Shown here piece after piece: positions 32,230-38,717 of a DNA stretch of 38,717 nt. The translations under genes and the position numbers were made by a program. The stretch is from Bradyrhizobium sp. (lineage in GTDB: Bacteria > Pseudomonadota > Alphaproteobacteria > Rhizobiales > Xanthobacteraceae): the NCBI RefSeq assembly GCF_030697065.1, contig NZ_JAUYQU010000300.1, forward strand, positions 1 to 38,717, in the 5' to 3' direction. The number at the start of each line of letters is the position of its first letter. Positions within the stretch are counted from its first letter, which is position 1. The notes below the pieces were generated by a model, which saw only the letters and a program-made list of their open reading frames with translations, was not told where the DNA came from and ran no database searches.

Positions 32230-32817
32230 ATGGGTTTACTCGACATCCTCAACGGCATGCAGAACGGCCCGCGCGGCCCCAGCAAGCCCGACGCACAGGA
32301 CAAGGGTGGCAAAGATGGAATGTCGCCGATCACCATGGCGATCCTGGCCTTGCTCGCCTACAAGGCGGTCAAGCACATCGGTGGCGGCAAGACCCAAACC
32401 GCACCGGCTCCCGCTCCGGCGCCCGCCCCCAACACGGTCAATGCCGGCCTGCCCGGCGGCGGCATGAGCGGCGGTCTCGGCGATCTTCTGAAGGGCGGCC
32501 TCGGCGGCCTGCTCGGCGGTGCTGCGGCCGGTACCGTGATCTCCGGCGGGCTCGGCGATCTGCTCAAGCAATTCCAGCAGCACGGCCAGGGCGAGGTCGC
32601 CGATTCATGGGTGCGCCCGGGCCCGAACAAGCAGATTGCGCCCGGCGACCTCGGCCAGGCCTTGGGGATCGATCAGATCAATGCGCTGACGTCGCAGACC
32701 GGGCTGTCGCGCGACGAGTTGCTTGAGGGACTGAGCCAGCAACTGCCCGGCGTCATCGACCAGTTGACGCCGGACGGACGGCTGCCGACCGAGAGCGAAT
32801 TGTCGAAATGGATCTGA
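32230..32817 (+). CDS. YidB-like protein (DUF937 family)
   Basis: This 195-residue protein starts at ATG 32230 behind AGGAG. It begins MGLLDILNGM, has a short hydrophobic stretch (ITMAILALLAYKAV), then low-complexity Ala/Pro and Gly/Leu repeats (GGLGDLLKGGLGGLLGG). The conserved DUF937/YidB end follows: VADSWVRPGPNKQIAPGDLGQALG, then LSRDELLEGLSQQLPGVIDQLTPDGRLPT. Function unknown. There is no signal peptide. It is followed 46 bases later by a GlsB/YeaQ-type gene in the same direction, so a stress-related unit is possible. Confidence 0.87.
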   Translation: MGLLDILNGMQNGPRGPSKPDAQDKGGKDGMSPITMAILALLAYKAVKHIGGGKTQTAPAPAPAPAPNTVNAGLPGGGMSGGLGDLLKGGLGGLLGGAAAGTVISGGLGDLLKQFQQHGQGEVADSWVRPGPNKQIAPGDLGQALGIDQINALTSQTGLSRDELLEGLSQQLPGVIDQLTPDGRLPTESELSKWI

Positions 32818-32863
32818 CGCAGGCCTCGCCTGCCAGCCTGCATTCAGGAAAGGGACGATACAA

Positions 32864-33142
32864 ATGAGCGGCATCCTCTGGATCATTCTGGTCGGCTTTG
32901 TCGCAGGCCTCATCGCGCGATGGCTGTCGCCGGGCCCAAACACGCCGGGCGGCTTCATCCTGACCACCGTACTCGGCATCGCCGGCGCGTTTCTGGCGAC
33001 TTTCATCGGCCAGGCCATCGGCCATTACGGCCCGGACCAGGGCGCCGGCTTCATCACCGCCACGATCGGCGCGATTGTTGTGTTGTTCATCTGGAATCGC
33101 CTGGTGGCGAGCCGGGTGATTTCCGATCCGGGAAACAGGTAA
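32864..33142 (+). CDS. GlsB/YeaQ/YmgE family stress-response membrane protein
   Basis: This 92-residue protein has three membrane segments: ILWIILVGFVAGLIARWL, GFILTTVLGIAGAFLATFIG and GFITATIGAIVVLFIWNRLV. The Gly-rich turns are typical of the transglycosylase-associated (YeaQ/YmgE) family. The family is induced by acid or general stress in several bacteria; its mechanism is not established. GAAAGGGACG precedes ATG 32864. A palindromic repeat follows. Confidence 0.92.
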   Translation: MSGILWIILVGFVAGLIARWLSPGPNTPGGFILTTVLGIAGAFLATFIGQAIGHYGPDQGAGFITATIGAIVVLFIWNRLVASRVISDPGNR

Positions 33143-33150
33143 GAGTTAGC

Positions 33151-33230
33151 CGTCATTCCGGGATGGTGCGGTAGCACCGGACCCGGAATCTCGTTCCGGG
33201 TTCGATGCTTTGCATCGCCCCGGAATGACG
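33151..33230. repeat. Palindromic intergenic repeat (GTCATTCCGGGG family), copy 5
   Basis: Arms CGTCATTCCGGG (33151-33162) and CCCGGAATGACG (33219-33230) are perfect inverted copies. The centre is shortened to CCCGGAATCTCGTTCCGGG. It fills the gap between the convergent YeaQ-like and SDR genes. Confidence 0.9.
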
Positions 33231-33240
33231 GCTGTCTGCC

Positions 33241-34023
33241 TCACGTAATCAGATGCAGGCCCGCATCCATCCGCACCAGTTCGCCCGTCATGTTGCTCGA
33301 CGCCGGCGTGGCGAGGAAACACACCAGCGAGGCGATATCCTCCGCCGATGACGCGACCTTGAGCGGCACCCGCGCGATCACGCTGTCGCGCACCGCCTTG
33401 GCGCCGGCCTCGCCGCGGCCCTTGGTGAACCAGGGCGTGTCGATATAGCCCGGGCATACCGTGTTGACGCGGATCAGCGGCGCCAGCGCGCGGGCCAGCG
33501 AATAGGTGATGGTGTTGAGCGCGCCCTTGCTCGCGGCATAGGCGATCGACGAGCCGATGCCGCTGATGCCGGCGACCGACGAGACGTTGACGACGGACGA
33601 CGCCCGGCCCGACGCCTTGGCCCCGGCCTCCAGCAGGCTGCGCGCCGCCCTTATCATCTGGAACGGCCCGATGGTGTTGACGCCGAACAGCCGCTGAAAA
33701 TCCTCCGCCGACAATCCGTCGAGATCGGCATGCGCGACGTGCTTGGTAATCCCTGCATTGTTGATCAGCGCGTCGATCCGTCCCCAGGGTGCCGCGGCCG
33801 CGACGATCTTCCTGCAGTCCTCATCGCTGGAGACGTCGCCCTGCACCACCACCACTTCGGCGCCGGCGGCACGACAGAGGTCGGCGGTAGCCTCGGCTTC
33901 CTTGGCGCTGGAGGAATAGTTGACGACGATGCGCGCACCGCCCTTGGCGAGGATCGCCGCGGTCGCGGCTCCGAGGCCGGAAGCCGAACCGGTGACGACT
34001 GCGCACAAACCATCCTTCGACAT
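33241..34023 (-). CDS. Short-chain dehydrogenase/reductase (FabG-like SDR)
   Basis: Two ATGs lie two codons apart; the second (34023) has GAGGA at ideal distance and is chosen, giving 260 residues. Motifs are TGSASGLGAAT, NYSSSAKEAEA (pointing to NADP), NNAG, the Ser in VNVSSVAG, YAASKGAL, and CPGYIDTPW. It probably reduces or oxidises a 3-hydroxyacyl or similar substrate. It is divergent from the acyl-CoA dehydrogenase operon across 252 bases, so it might act with that pathway, though no shared site was recognised between them. Confidence 0.9.
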   Translation of the reverse strand: MSKDGLCAVVTGSASGLGAATAAILAKGGARIVVNYSSSAKEAEATADLCRAAGAEVVVVQGDVSSDEDCRKIVAAAAPWGRIDALINNAGITKHVAHADLDGLSAEDFQRLFGVNTIGPFQMIRAARSLLEAGAKASGRASSVVNVSSVAGISGIGSSIAYAASKGALNTITYSLARALAPLIRVNTVCPGYIDTPWFTKGRGEAGAKAVRDSVIARVPLKVASSAEDIASLVCFLATPASSNMTGELVRMDAGLHLIT

Positions 34024-34275
34024 CCACATTTCCTCTTTTGATTGTTTGATCCGGGCCGCGATCTACCATATCGCGCAGGCGAAGGCCTGCAAATCCGCCA
34101 AACTCCACTGGACGGAATTCAAGCCTTTCGGCAGTGCATGCCGGCCCCGCAGGCGGCCCTGCGGCAGGCGCTTGTCTTAGCAGTGGCTTTTCCTCATCAT
34201 GCGGTGCAAGAAAAGATCGCGCCCGAGCCCGGCGGAACTGCCGGGGCGACGAGCCAATCAAAACGAGGAAACGCT

Positions 34276-35346
34276 GTGGCGGAGAGTGAGAACATCGTTG
34301 CCGAGACTGCCGAAAGGATTTTCGCGGATCTCGCCGACGCCCAGACCATCAACAGCGACAAGAACGGCAGCTGGAAAGCGCCGCTGTGGCAGGCGCTGAC
34401 CGAATCCGGCCTGCCGCTGGCCTGGGTGCCCGAGGAACTCGGCGGCTCCGGCGCCAGCCTCGCCGAAGGTTTTTCGGTGCTGAGTTCGGCCGGGCGCTTT
34501 GCCGTGGCCGTGCCGCTGGCCGAGACCATGCTGGCGGGATGGCTGCTGGCGCAGGCGAAGATCGCCTCGCCCGAGGGCGAGATGACGGTGGCGCCCGCGA
34601 GTCCCAGGGATCGCATCACGCTCAACGCCGACGGCACGCTGAGCGGCCGCGCCCGCGGCGTCCCCTTCGCCAAGGCGGCCAAGCATATCGCCGTGCTCGC
34701 CGATGATGGCAAAGGCAACGCACTGTCGATCGCGCTGGTCGATGCCGCATCGGTCAGGATCGAGGCGGGCCTCGGGCTCGGCGGCGACGCCAGCGACACC
34801 GTGACCTTCAGCAAGGTCGCACCGATCACGATCAAACCGGCGCCGAAGGGTTTCGACCAGACCGCGCTGATGCTGATGGGCGGCGTGGCGCGAAGCCTGC
34901 AGATCGCCGGGGCGCTGGAATCGATGCTGGACATCAGCGTGCGCTACTCCAACGAGCGCGTCGCGTTCGAAAAAAAGATCTCGAAATTCCAGGCGGTGCA
35001 GCACAACCTGGCAAGACTCGCCGGTGAGTCGGCGGCGGCGCTGGCGGCAGCGACCTCGGCGGCGGACGCCGTCGCCAACAGCACGTCGTTCGACGACGCC
35101 TTTTTTCTTGAAGCCGCATCCGCCAAGATCCGCTGCTCGGAGGCGGCCGAAAAGGGTGCTGCCATCGCCCACCAGGTGCACGGCGCGATCGGCTTCACCA
35201 TCGAGCATATCCTGCACCGCTATTCCCTGCGCGCGCTGGCCTGGCGCGACGATTTCGGTTCCGAAAGCTACTGGGCGGTCGAACTCGGCAAACTGGTCGC
35301 CGACCGCGGCGCCGACGAATTGTGGCCGCTGGTGGCATCGCGCTGA
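34276..35346 (+). CDS. Acyl-CoA dehydrogenase family protein (first of a pair)
   Basis: The start is GTG 34276 with GAGGA 7 bases upstream; in-frame sequence before it is non-conserved. The 356-residue protein has the N-terminal helical stretch (LPLAWVPEELGGSGASLAEGFSVL), a poorly conserved middle beta-domain, and the FAD-contact region YSNERVAFEKKISKFQAVQHNLA. The C-terminal HQVHGAIGFTIEHILHRYSLRAL follows. The usual T/S-E-P-x-x-G-S-D signature of the middle domain is absent. A second, more typical acyl-CoA dehydrogenase follows, so the two could form a heteromeric enzyme like the alpha2-beta2 sterol acyl-CoA dehydrogenases of actinobacteria. That assembly is inference. Confidence 0.88.
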   Translation: MAESENIVAETAERIFADLADAQTINSDKNGSWKAPLWQALTESGLPLAWVPEELGGSGASLAEGFSVLSSAGRFAVAVPLAETMLAGWLLAQAKIASPEGEMTVAPASPRDRITLNADGTLSGRARGVPFAKAAKHIAVLADDGKGNALSIALVDAASVRIEAGLGLGGDASDTVTFSKVAPITIKPAPKGFDQTALMLMGGVARSLQIAGALESMLDISVRYSNERVAFEKKISKFQAVQHNLARLAGESAAALAAATSAADAVANSTSFDDAFFLEAASAKIRCSEAAEKGAAIAHQVHGAIGFTIEHILHRYSLRALAWRDDFGSESYWAVELGKLVADRGADELWPLVASR

Positions 35347-35386
35347 TGGGGATGAATGTGAGCACGGTGCGAGCGTTCAACCACCT

Positions 35387-35495
35387 CTCCCCTTGTGGGA
35401 GCGGTCGGATCGCATCGCCAGATGCGATCCGGGTGAGGGGGTACGGACTATCGATAGACCGTGCCCCTCACCCCAACCCTCTCCCACAAGGGGAG
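35387..35495. repeat. Palindromic intergenic repeat (CTCCCCTTGTGGGAG family)
   Basis: Arms CTCCCCTTGTGGGAG (35387-35401) and its exact complement (35481-35495) enclose a second hairpin, GGATCGCATC/GATGCGATCC (35407-35416, 35421-35430). The element separates the two acyl-CoA dehydrogenase genes, which run in the same direction. Confidence 0.88.
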
Positions 35496-35563
35496 CGGGA
35501 GCTCACCACCGCCGCATCGAAACCGAGACTCACCTCTAGAAGATAACTTTCGGGACCGCCCAC

Positions 35564-36724
35564 ATGACCGCAGCCCTCCGATTCGATCCGATCCGCCTGC
35601 CGCCCGAATGCGAACAGCTGCGCAAGGAAGTGCGAAAATTCCTTGCCGACGAAATCGCCGCCGGCACCTTCGATCCGCACCAGCCCAACCGGGAAGACAC
35701 CGACGCGCCGGAGTTTTCCCGGCGGGTCGGCGAGCGCGGCTGGCTCGGCATGACATGGCCGAAGAAATATGGCGGCCATGAGCGCAGCTTTCTGGAACGC
35801 TATGTGGTGACCGAGGAAATGCGCGTCGCCAATGCGCCGACGCGCCGTTTCTTCGTCGCCGACCGCCAGAGCGGCCCGGTGCTTTTGAAATACGCGCCCG
35901 AGCACATCAAGATGGACATCCTGCCGCGGATCTGTCGCGGCGAGGTCTGTTTCGCCATCGGCATGAGCGAGCCGAATTCCGGCTCCGACCTGTTCGCCGC
36001 CAAGACCAAGGCGACCAGGACCGATGGCGGCTTCCTGATCAACGGCACCAAGATCTGGACCTCGTCGGCGCATATCGCCGACTACATGATCGCGATCTTT
36101 CGCACCTCGCCGCCCACGAAAGAGAACCGCCGCCACGGCCTGACGCAATTCCTGGTCAAGATGAAGCAGCCGGGCATCCAGGTGAATCCGATCGGCCAGA
36201 TTACCGGCCAGTTCGAGTTCAACGAGGTGGTGTTCACCGACTATTTCGTGCCCGACGATCACATGCTCGGCGAAATCGACGGCGCCTGGAAACAGGCGAC
36301 ATCCGAACTCGCCTATGAACGCTCCGGACCGGAACGGTTTCTCGAAACCTATTACGTGCTGACCGAACTGGTTCGCGCGGTCGGCCCCAAGCCGGACACC
36401 CGCAGCGCCGAAGGCATCGGACGCCTCGTCGCGCAGTTGCACACCATGCGGCGGATGTCGGTGTCGGTCGCGGGCATGCTGCAGGCCGGCAAGGAGCCGG
36501 TGGTGGAAGCCTCCATCGTCAAGGACATCGGCACCATCTGGGAGCAGCAATTGCCGCACCGGGTGCGCGACCTCGCCGCCTTCGTCGAGGAGAACGCCGG
36601 CAACCGCGAGACGCTGGAGCACCAGCTGTCGTTCGCGATCAAGACCGCGCCGAAACTCACCATCCAGGGCGGCACCACCGAAGTCTTGCGCGGCATCATC
36701 GCCCGCGGGCTCGGGCTGCGCTGA
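35564..36724 (+). CDS. Acyl-CoA dehydrogenase (second of a pair)
   Basis: This 386-residue protein has the full family plan: an N-terminal helical domain, the signature CFAIGMSEPNSGSDLFAAKTKA, the beta-domain IWTSSAHIADYMI, and the C-terminal QGGTTEVLRGIIARGLGLR. The catalytic Glu of the medium-chain enzyme (YEGT) reads Gly here (QGGT). ELAYERSGPERFLE may supply the base from the alternative position used by isovaleryl- and long-chain-type enzymes. It oxidises an acyl-CoA at C2-C3, passing electrons to ETF. Together with the preceding partner and the following crotonase it forms an acyl-CoA breakdown set. Chain length and branching are unknown. Confidence 0.93.
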   Translation: MTAALRFDPIRLPPECEQLRKEVRKFLADEIAAGTFDPHQPNREDTDAPEFSRRVGERGWLGMTWPKKYGGHERSFLERYVVTEEMRVANAPTRRFFVADRQSGPVLLKYAPEHIKMDILPRICRGEVCFAIGMSEPNSGSDLFAAKTKATRTDGGFLINGTKIWTSSAHIADYMIAIFRTSPPTKENRRHGLTQFLVKMKQPGIQVNPIGQITGQFEFNEVVFTDYFVPDDHMLGEIDGAWKQATSELAYERSGPERFLETYYVLTELVRAVGPKPDTRSAEGIGRLVAQLHTMRRMSVSVAGMLQAGKEPVVEASIVKDIGTIWEQQLPHRVRDLAAFVEENAGNRETLEHQLSFAIKTAPKLTIQGGTTEVLRGIIARGLGLR

Positions 36725-36743
36725 GGCCGGCGTTTTTTCTTAC

Positions 36744-36762
36744 CTCTCCCCTTGTGGGAGAG
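36744..36762. repeat. Short hairpin related to the CTCCCCTTGTGGGAG repeat
   Basis: CTCTCCCCTTGTGGGAGAG folds into a 7-bp stem (CTCTCCC/GGGAGAG). It is the same end sequence as the repeat at 35387-35495, here as a solitary end between the acyl-CoA dehydrogenase and crotonase genes. Confidence 0.75.
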
Positions 36763-36813
36763 GGGGCGCACCTTCTTCGTTGCACGACTTTCATTCATCC
36801 TGGAGATCAGCAC

Positions 36814-37632
36814 ATGACCAAATTCACGGACATCGGCGTCGAGAAGCACGGCCACGTCGGCCTGATCGAAATCCGGCGGCCGCCGCTGAACTTCTTCGAC
36901 ATCTCGCTGATCAACCAGATCGCCGACGCGCTGGAGGAATTCGACAGGGATATCGAGATCCGCGCCTCGGTGCTCGCGGCGCAGGGCAAGGCATTCTGCG
37001 CCGGCGCCAATTTCAGCGATCCGGCGCGGCAGGCGCAGGAAGCGGCCGAAGCCAGGGCCGAGGCAAAGGGCGACCCGGCCGACAGTCTCGGCTCGATCAA
37101 CAGTCTCTATCTGCACGCAGTGCGCATCTTCCGCGCCAAGAAGCCTGTTGTCGCGGCCGTGCAGGGCGCGGCCATCGGCGGCGGCCTCGGGCTGGCGGTC
37201 TCCGCGGACTTCCGCGTCACCTGTCCGGAAGCCCGCTTCTCCGCCAATTTCACCAAACTCGGTTTCCATCCCGGCTTCGGGCTGACGACGACGCTTCCCG
37301 AACTGGTCGGCAAGAACAATGCGGAATTGATCTTCTACACCAGCCGCCGCGTCACCGGCGAGGAAGCCACCCGCATGGGCCTCGCCAATCTCTGCGTGCC
37401 GCAGGACCAGGTGCGCGCCGAGGCGATGAAGCTCGCACAGGAGATCGCCGAATGCTCGCCGCTCGGCCTGCTCTCCACCCGCGCCACCATGCGCGCCGGC
37501 CTCGCCGACCGCGTGCTGGCCGCGACCAACCACGAGCTGGCCGAACAGTCCCGCCTGCGCGCTACCGAGGATTTCAAGGAAGGCGTCAAGGCCACCGCCG
37601 AGCGCCGTGTGGCGAACTTCAAGGGGCGGTAG
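36814..37632 (+). CDS. Enoyl-CoA hydratase/isomerase (crotonase) family protein lacking the first catalytic Glu
   Basis: The start is ATG 36814 behind TGGAG. The 272-residue crotonase has the oxyanion loops AFCAGANFSD and QGAAIGGGLGLAVSADFRV. In the segment ARFSANFTKLGFHPGFGLT the first catalytic Glu of true hydratases is replaced by Phe. The second Glu position may be kept (AELIFYTSRRVTG). Loss of one Glu is common in crotonases that isomerise double bonds or do hydrolysis or C-C cleavage. An Ala/Glu-rich insertion (about 66-86) follows the first loop. It lies downstream of two acyl-CoA dehydrogenases and probably acts on their product. Confidence 0.9.
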   Translation: MTKFTDIGVEKHGHVGLIEIRRPPLNFFDISLINQIADALEEFDRDIEIRASVLAAQGKAFCAGANFSDPARQAQEAAEARAEAKGDPADSLGSINSLYLHAVRIFRAKKPVVAAVQGAAIGGGLGLAVSADFRVTCPEARFSANFTKLGFHPGFGLTTTLPELVGKNNAELIFYTSRRVTGEEATRMGLANLCVPQDQVRAEAMKLAQEIAECSPLGLLSTRATMRAGLADRVLAATNHELAEQSRLRATEDFKEGVKATAERRVANFKGR

Positions 37633-37679
37633 GTTTCTTTCCCTCTCCCGCTTGCGGGGGAAGAAAGAAATCCAACTCG

Positions 37680-37813
37680 TCGTCCCGGCCAAGCGAGCGA
37701 AGCGAGCGCTGAGCCGGGACCCATACGCCGTGACCTGACGGTGAAAGCGCCGGCGTTAGATACCTTCTGCGACAATTACCGCCGCGGAGTATGGGTCCCC
37801 GCTTTCGCGGGGA
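37680..37813. repeat. Composite palindromic intergenic repeat (GTCCCGGC / GGGACCCATAC family)
   Basis: GTCCCGGC (37682-37689) pairs with GCCGGGAC (37713-37720). GGGACCCATAC (37717-37727) pairs perfectly with GTATGGGTCCC (37789-37799). A final CCCCGCTTTCGCGGGG hairpin ends at 37812. It fills the gap between the convergent crotonase and CoA-ligase genes. Confidence 0.85.
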
Positions 37814-37836
37814 CAACATGCTGAGAGAAAGGGCGC

Positions 37837-38717
37837 TTACTTCACCCCCACCACCAGCGCGTCCACGATCGTGACGCCCTGTCCTTCGGGATGCACCAGC
37901 ACCGGATTGAGTTCGATCTCGGAAATCCCGCCCGCCTGCTGCGCGGCCAGCAGCGACACCTGCGCGATCAATTGCGACAGCGCCGCGACGTCGGCTTTCG
38001 CGGCCCCGCGAAACCCGTTGAGCAAGGGTGCGGCCTTCAACTCAGCCAGCATCGCCGAAGCCTCCACGGCGCTGACCGGCGCCGGACGGTAGACCACATC
38101 CCGAAACAATTCCGTGGTGATGCCGCCGAGCCCGACCATGATCATCGGGCCGAAGGTCGCATCCAGCATCGTGCCGACGATGATCTCGACGCCCTTGTTC
38201 GCCATCGGGCCGATCAGCACGCCCTGGATATCGGCATCCGGGCGGTGCCGCCGCGCGCTGTTCAGCAAGGCCTCATAGGCCAGAAACACCTCGCCCTTGG
38301 TCGCAATACCGACACGCACGCCGCCGACCTCGCTCTTGTGCGGAATGTCGCGCGATTGAATCTTCATCACCAGCGGAAAGCCCAGTTGGGCGACCGCGGC
38401 ATCGAGCCCGCTCTTCTCCGTCACCAGAACTTCATCCGGCACCGCAATGCCGGCCGCGCGCAGCAGCGATTTGCTGTCGAATTCCGAGAGCGTGGCGGAT
38501 ACAAGCTGCGCAGAGAGATCGAGCGGCTGCGACGCCATGGCATCAACCGGTGGCGCCGGTCTGAACCGTGAGCGCTCCAGCATCCGCTTCATCGCTAAAC
38601 CTGCATGCGTCAGTCCCGACAGCACCACGGCGCCGCAAGCCGCGAACTCGTTGCGCGCGAAGTCCGACGGCAGCGTGTAGGAATAGAACAGGATCGGCTT
38701 GTGCTGCGCCGACAGCA
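37837..38717 (-). CDS. Acetate/acyl-CoA ligase (ADP-forming), C-terminal part (5' end outside window)
   Basis: The frame is open from the right window edge down to the stop at 37837-37839, giving about 293 residues. The first 45 residues (including KPILFYSYTLPSDFARNEFA and SGLTHAG) match the end of the second CoA-ligase subdomain. From about residue 75 an ATP-grasp_5 domain follows: SKSLLRAAGIAVPDEVLV, GFPLVMKIQSRDIPHKSEVGGV, GPMIMVGLGGITTELFRD and the terminal EIELNPVLV. Such enzymes link an acyl-CoA to its acid plus ATP, or the reverse, and are frequent in beta-oxidation clusters. It is convergent with the acyl-CoA dehydrogenase/crotonase genes. Confidence 0.92.
   Translation of the reverse strand, partial: LSAQHKPILFYSYTLPSDFARNEFAACGAVVLSGLTHAGLAMKRMLERSRFRPAPPVDAMASQPLDLSAQLVSATLSEFDSKSLLRAAGIAVPDEVLVTEKSGLDAAVAQLGFPLVMKIQSRDIPHKSEVGGVRVGIATKGEVFLAYEALLNSARRHRPDADIQGVLIGPMANKGVEIIVGTMLDATFGPMIMVGLGGITTELFRDVVYRPAPVSAVEASAMLAELKAAPLLNGFRGAAKADVAALSQLIAQVSLLAAQQAGGISEIELNPVLVHPEGQGVTIVDALVVGVK

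Noticed and set aside
34024..34275. N-terminal extension of the first acyl-CoA dehydrogenase to 34042
   Set aside because: The added residues are unlike any acyl-CoA dehydrogenase, and GTG 34276 has a well-placed GAGGA.
12340..37813. Insertion sequences at the palindromic repeats
   Set aside because: No transposase frame, no full terminal-repeat pair around a gene and no target duplications were found; the elements are short and non-coding.

Overview
This 38.7 kb window is GC-rich chromosomal DNA from an alphaproteobacterium. It most resembles Bradyrhizobium or a close relative (Nitrobacteraceae), judging by codon and GC usage, GGAGG-type ribosome sites, many aromatic-acid and acyl-CoA genes, and dense palindromic intergenic repeats of the GTCATTCCGGGG type. 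That placement is inference. No transposase, integrase, phage gene, CRISPR array or rRNA is visible. The only RNA gene is a tRNA-Arg(CCT). Both window edges cut through a gene.

Layout. (1) 1-1876: the end of a cyanophycin-synthetase-like ATP-grasp ligase overlapping a FolC-like Mur ligase. (2) 1956-7365: a zinc-free MDR reductase, then an RND efflux permease with its lipoprotein adaptor on the minus strand. (3) 7564-9473: small envelope or secreted proteins, including two that carry the same four-cysteine repeat. (4) 9574-15920: an aromatic catabolic island. A CoA ligase and a CoA-thioester flavin hydroxylase (probably salicylate to gentisyl-CoA) lie opposite 3-hydroxybenzoate 6-hydroxylase, a MarR regulator and maleylpyruvate isomerase, with gentisate 1,2-dioxygenase divergent. 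Near-identical palindromes covering the -10 boxes precede both catabolic promoters, so one regulator probably controls them together. (5) 16017-18745: an SsuABC/NMT1-type ABC importer. (6) 18939-24953: ketopantoate-reductase-like protein, SDR, hydantoin/Asp-Glu racemase, enoyl-CoA hydratase, YdhR-like protein, rhodanese, alpha/beta hydrolase and small secreted proteins. (7) 25135-26199: tRNA-Arg, a 51-residue DUF3072-like protein and a CAP-domain protein. (8) 26350-29968: a minus-strand group with a COG4091-type dehydrogenase, an RraA-family aldolase/decarboxylase, a cupin and a Bug/TctC binding protein, probably a carboxylic-acid uptake and breakdown unit. (9) 30249-34023: a secreted repeat protein, a second ketopantoate-reductase family member, a YidB-like protein, a GlsB/YeaQ membrane protein and an SDR. 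(10) 34276-38717: two unlike acyl-CoA dehydrogenases, a crotonase and a partial ADP-forming acyl-CoA synthetase, apparently an acyl-CoA degradation unit.

Organisation. There are nine convergent gene junctions. All six with a gap of 90 bases or more are filled by a long palindromic repeat; the three without one have gaps of 48 bases or less. No gene-free stretch exceeds 300 bases.

The strongest leads are the shared operator and dual-entry gentisate island, the ATP-grasp/Mur-ligase pair, the uncharacterised dehydrogenase/RraA/cupin/TctC group, and the placement of the palindromic repeats.
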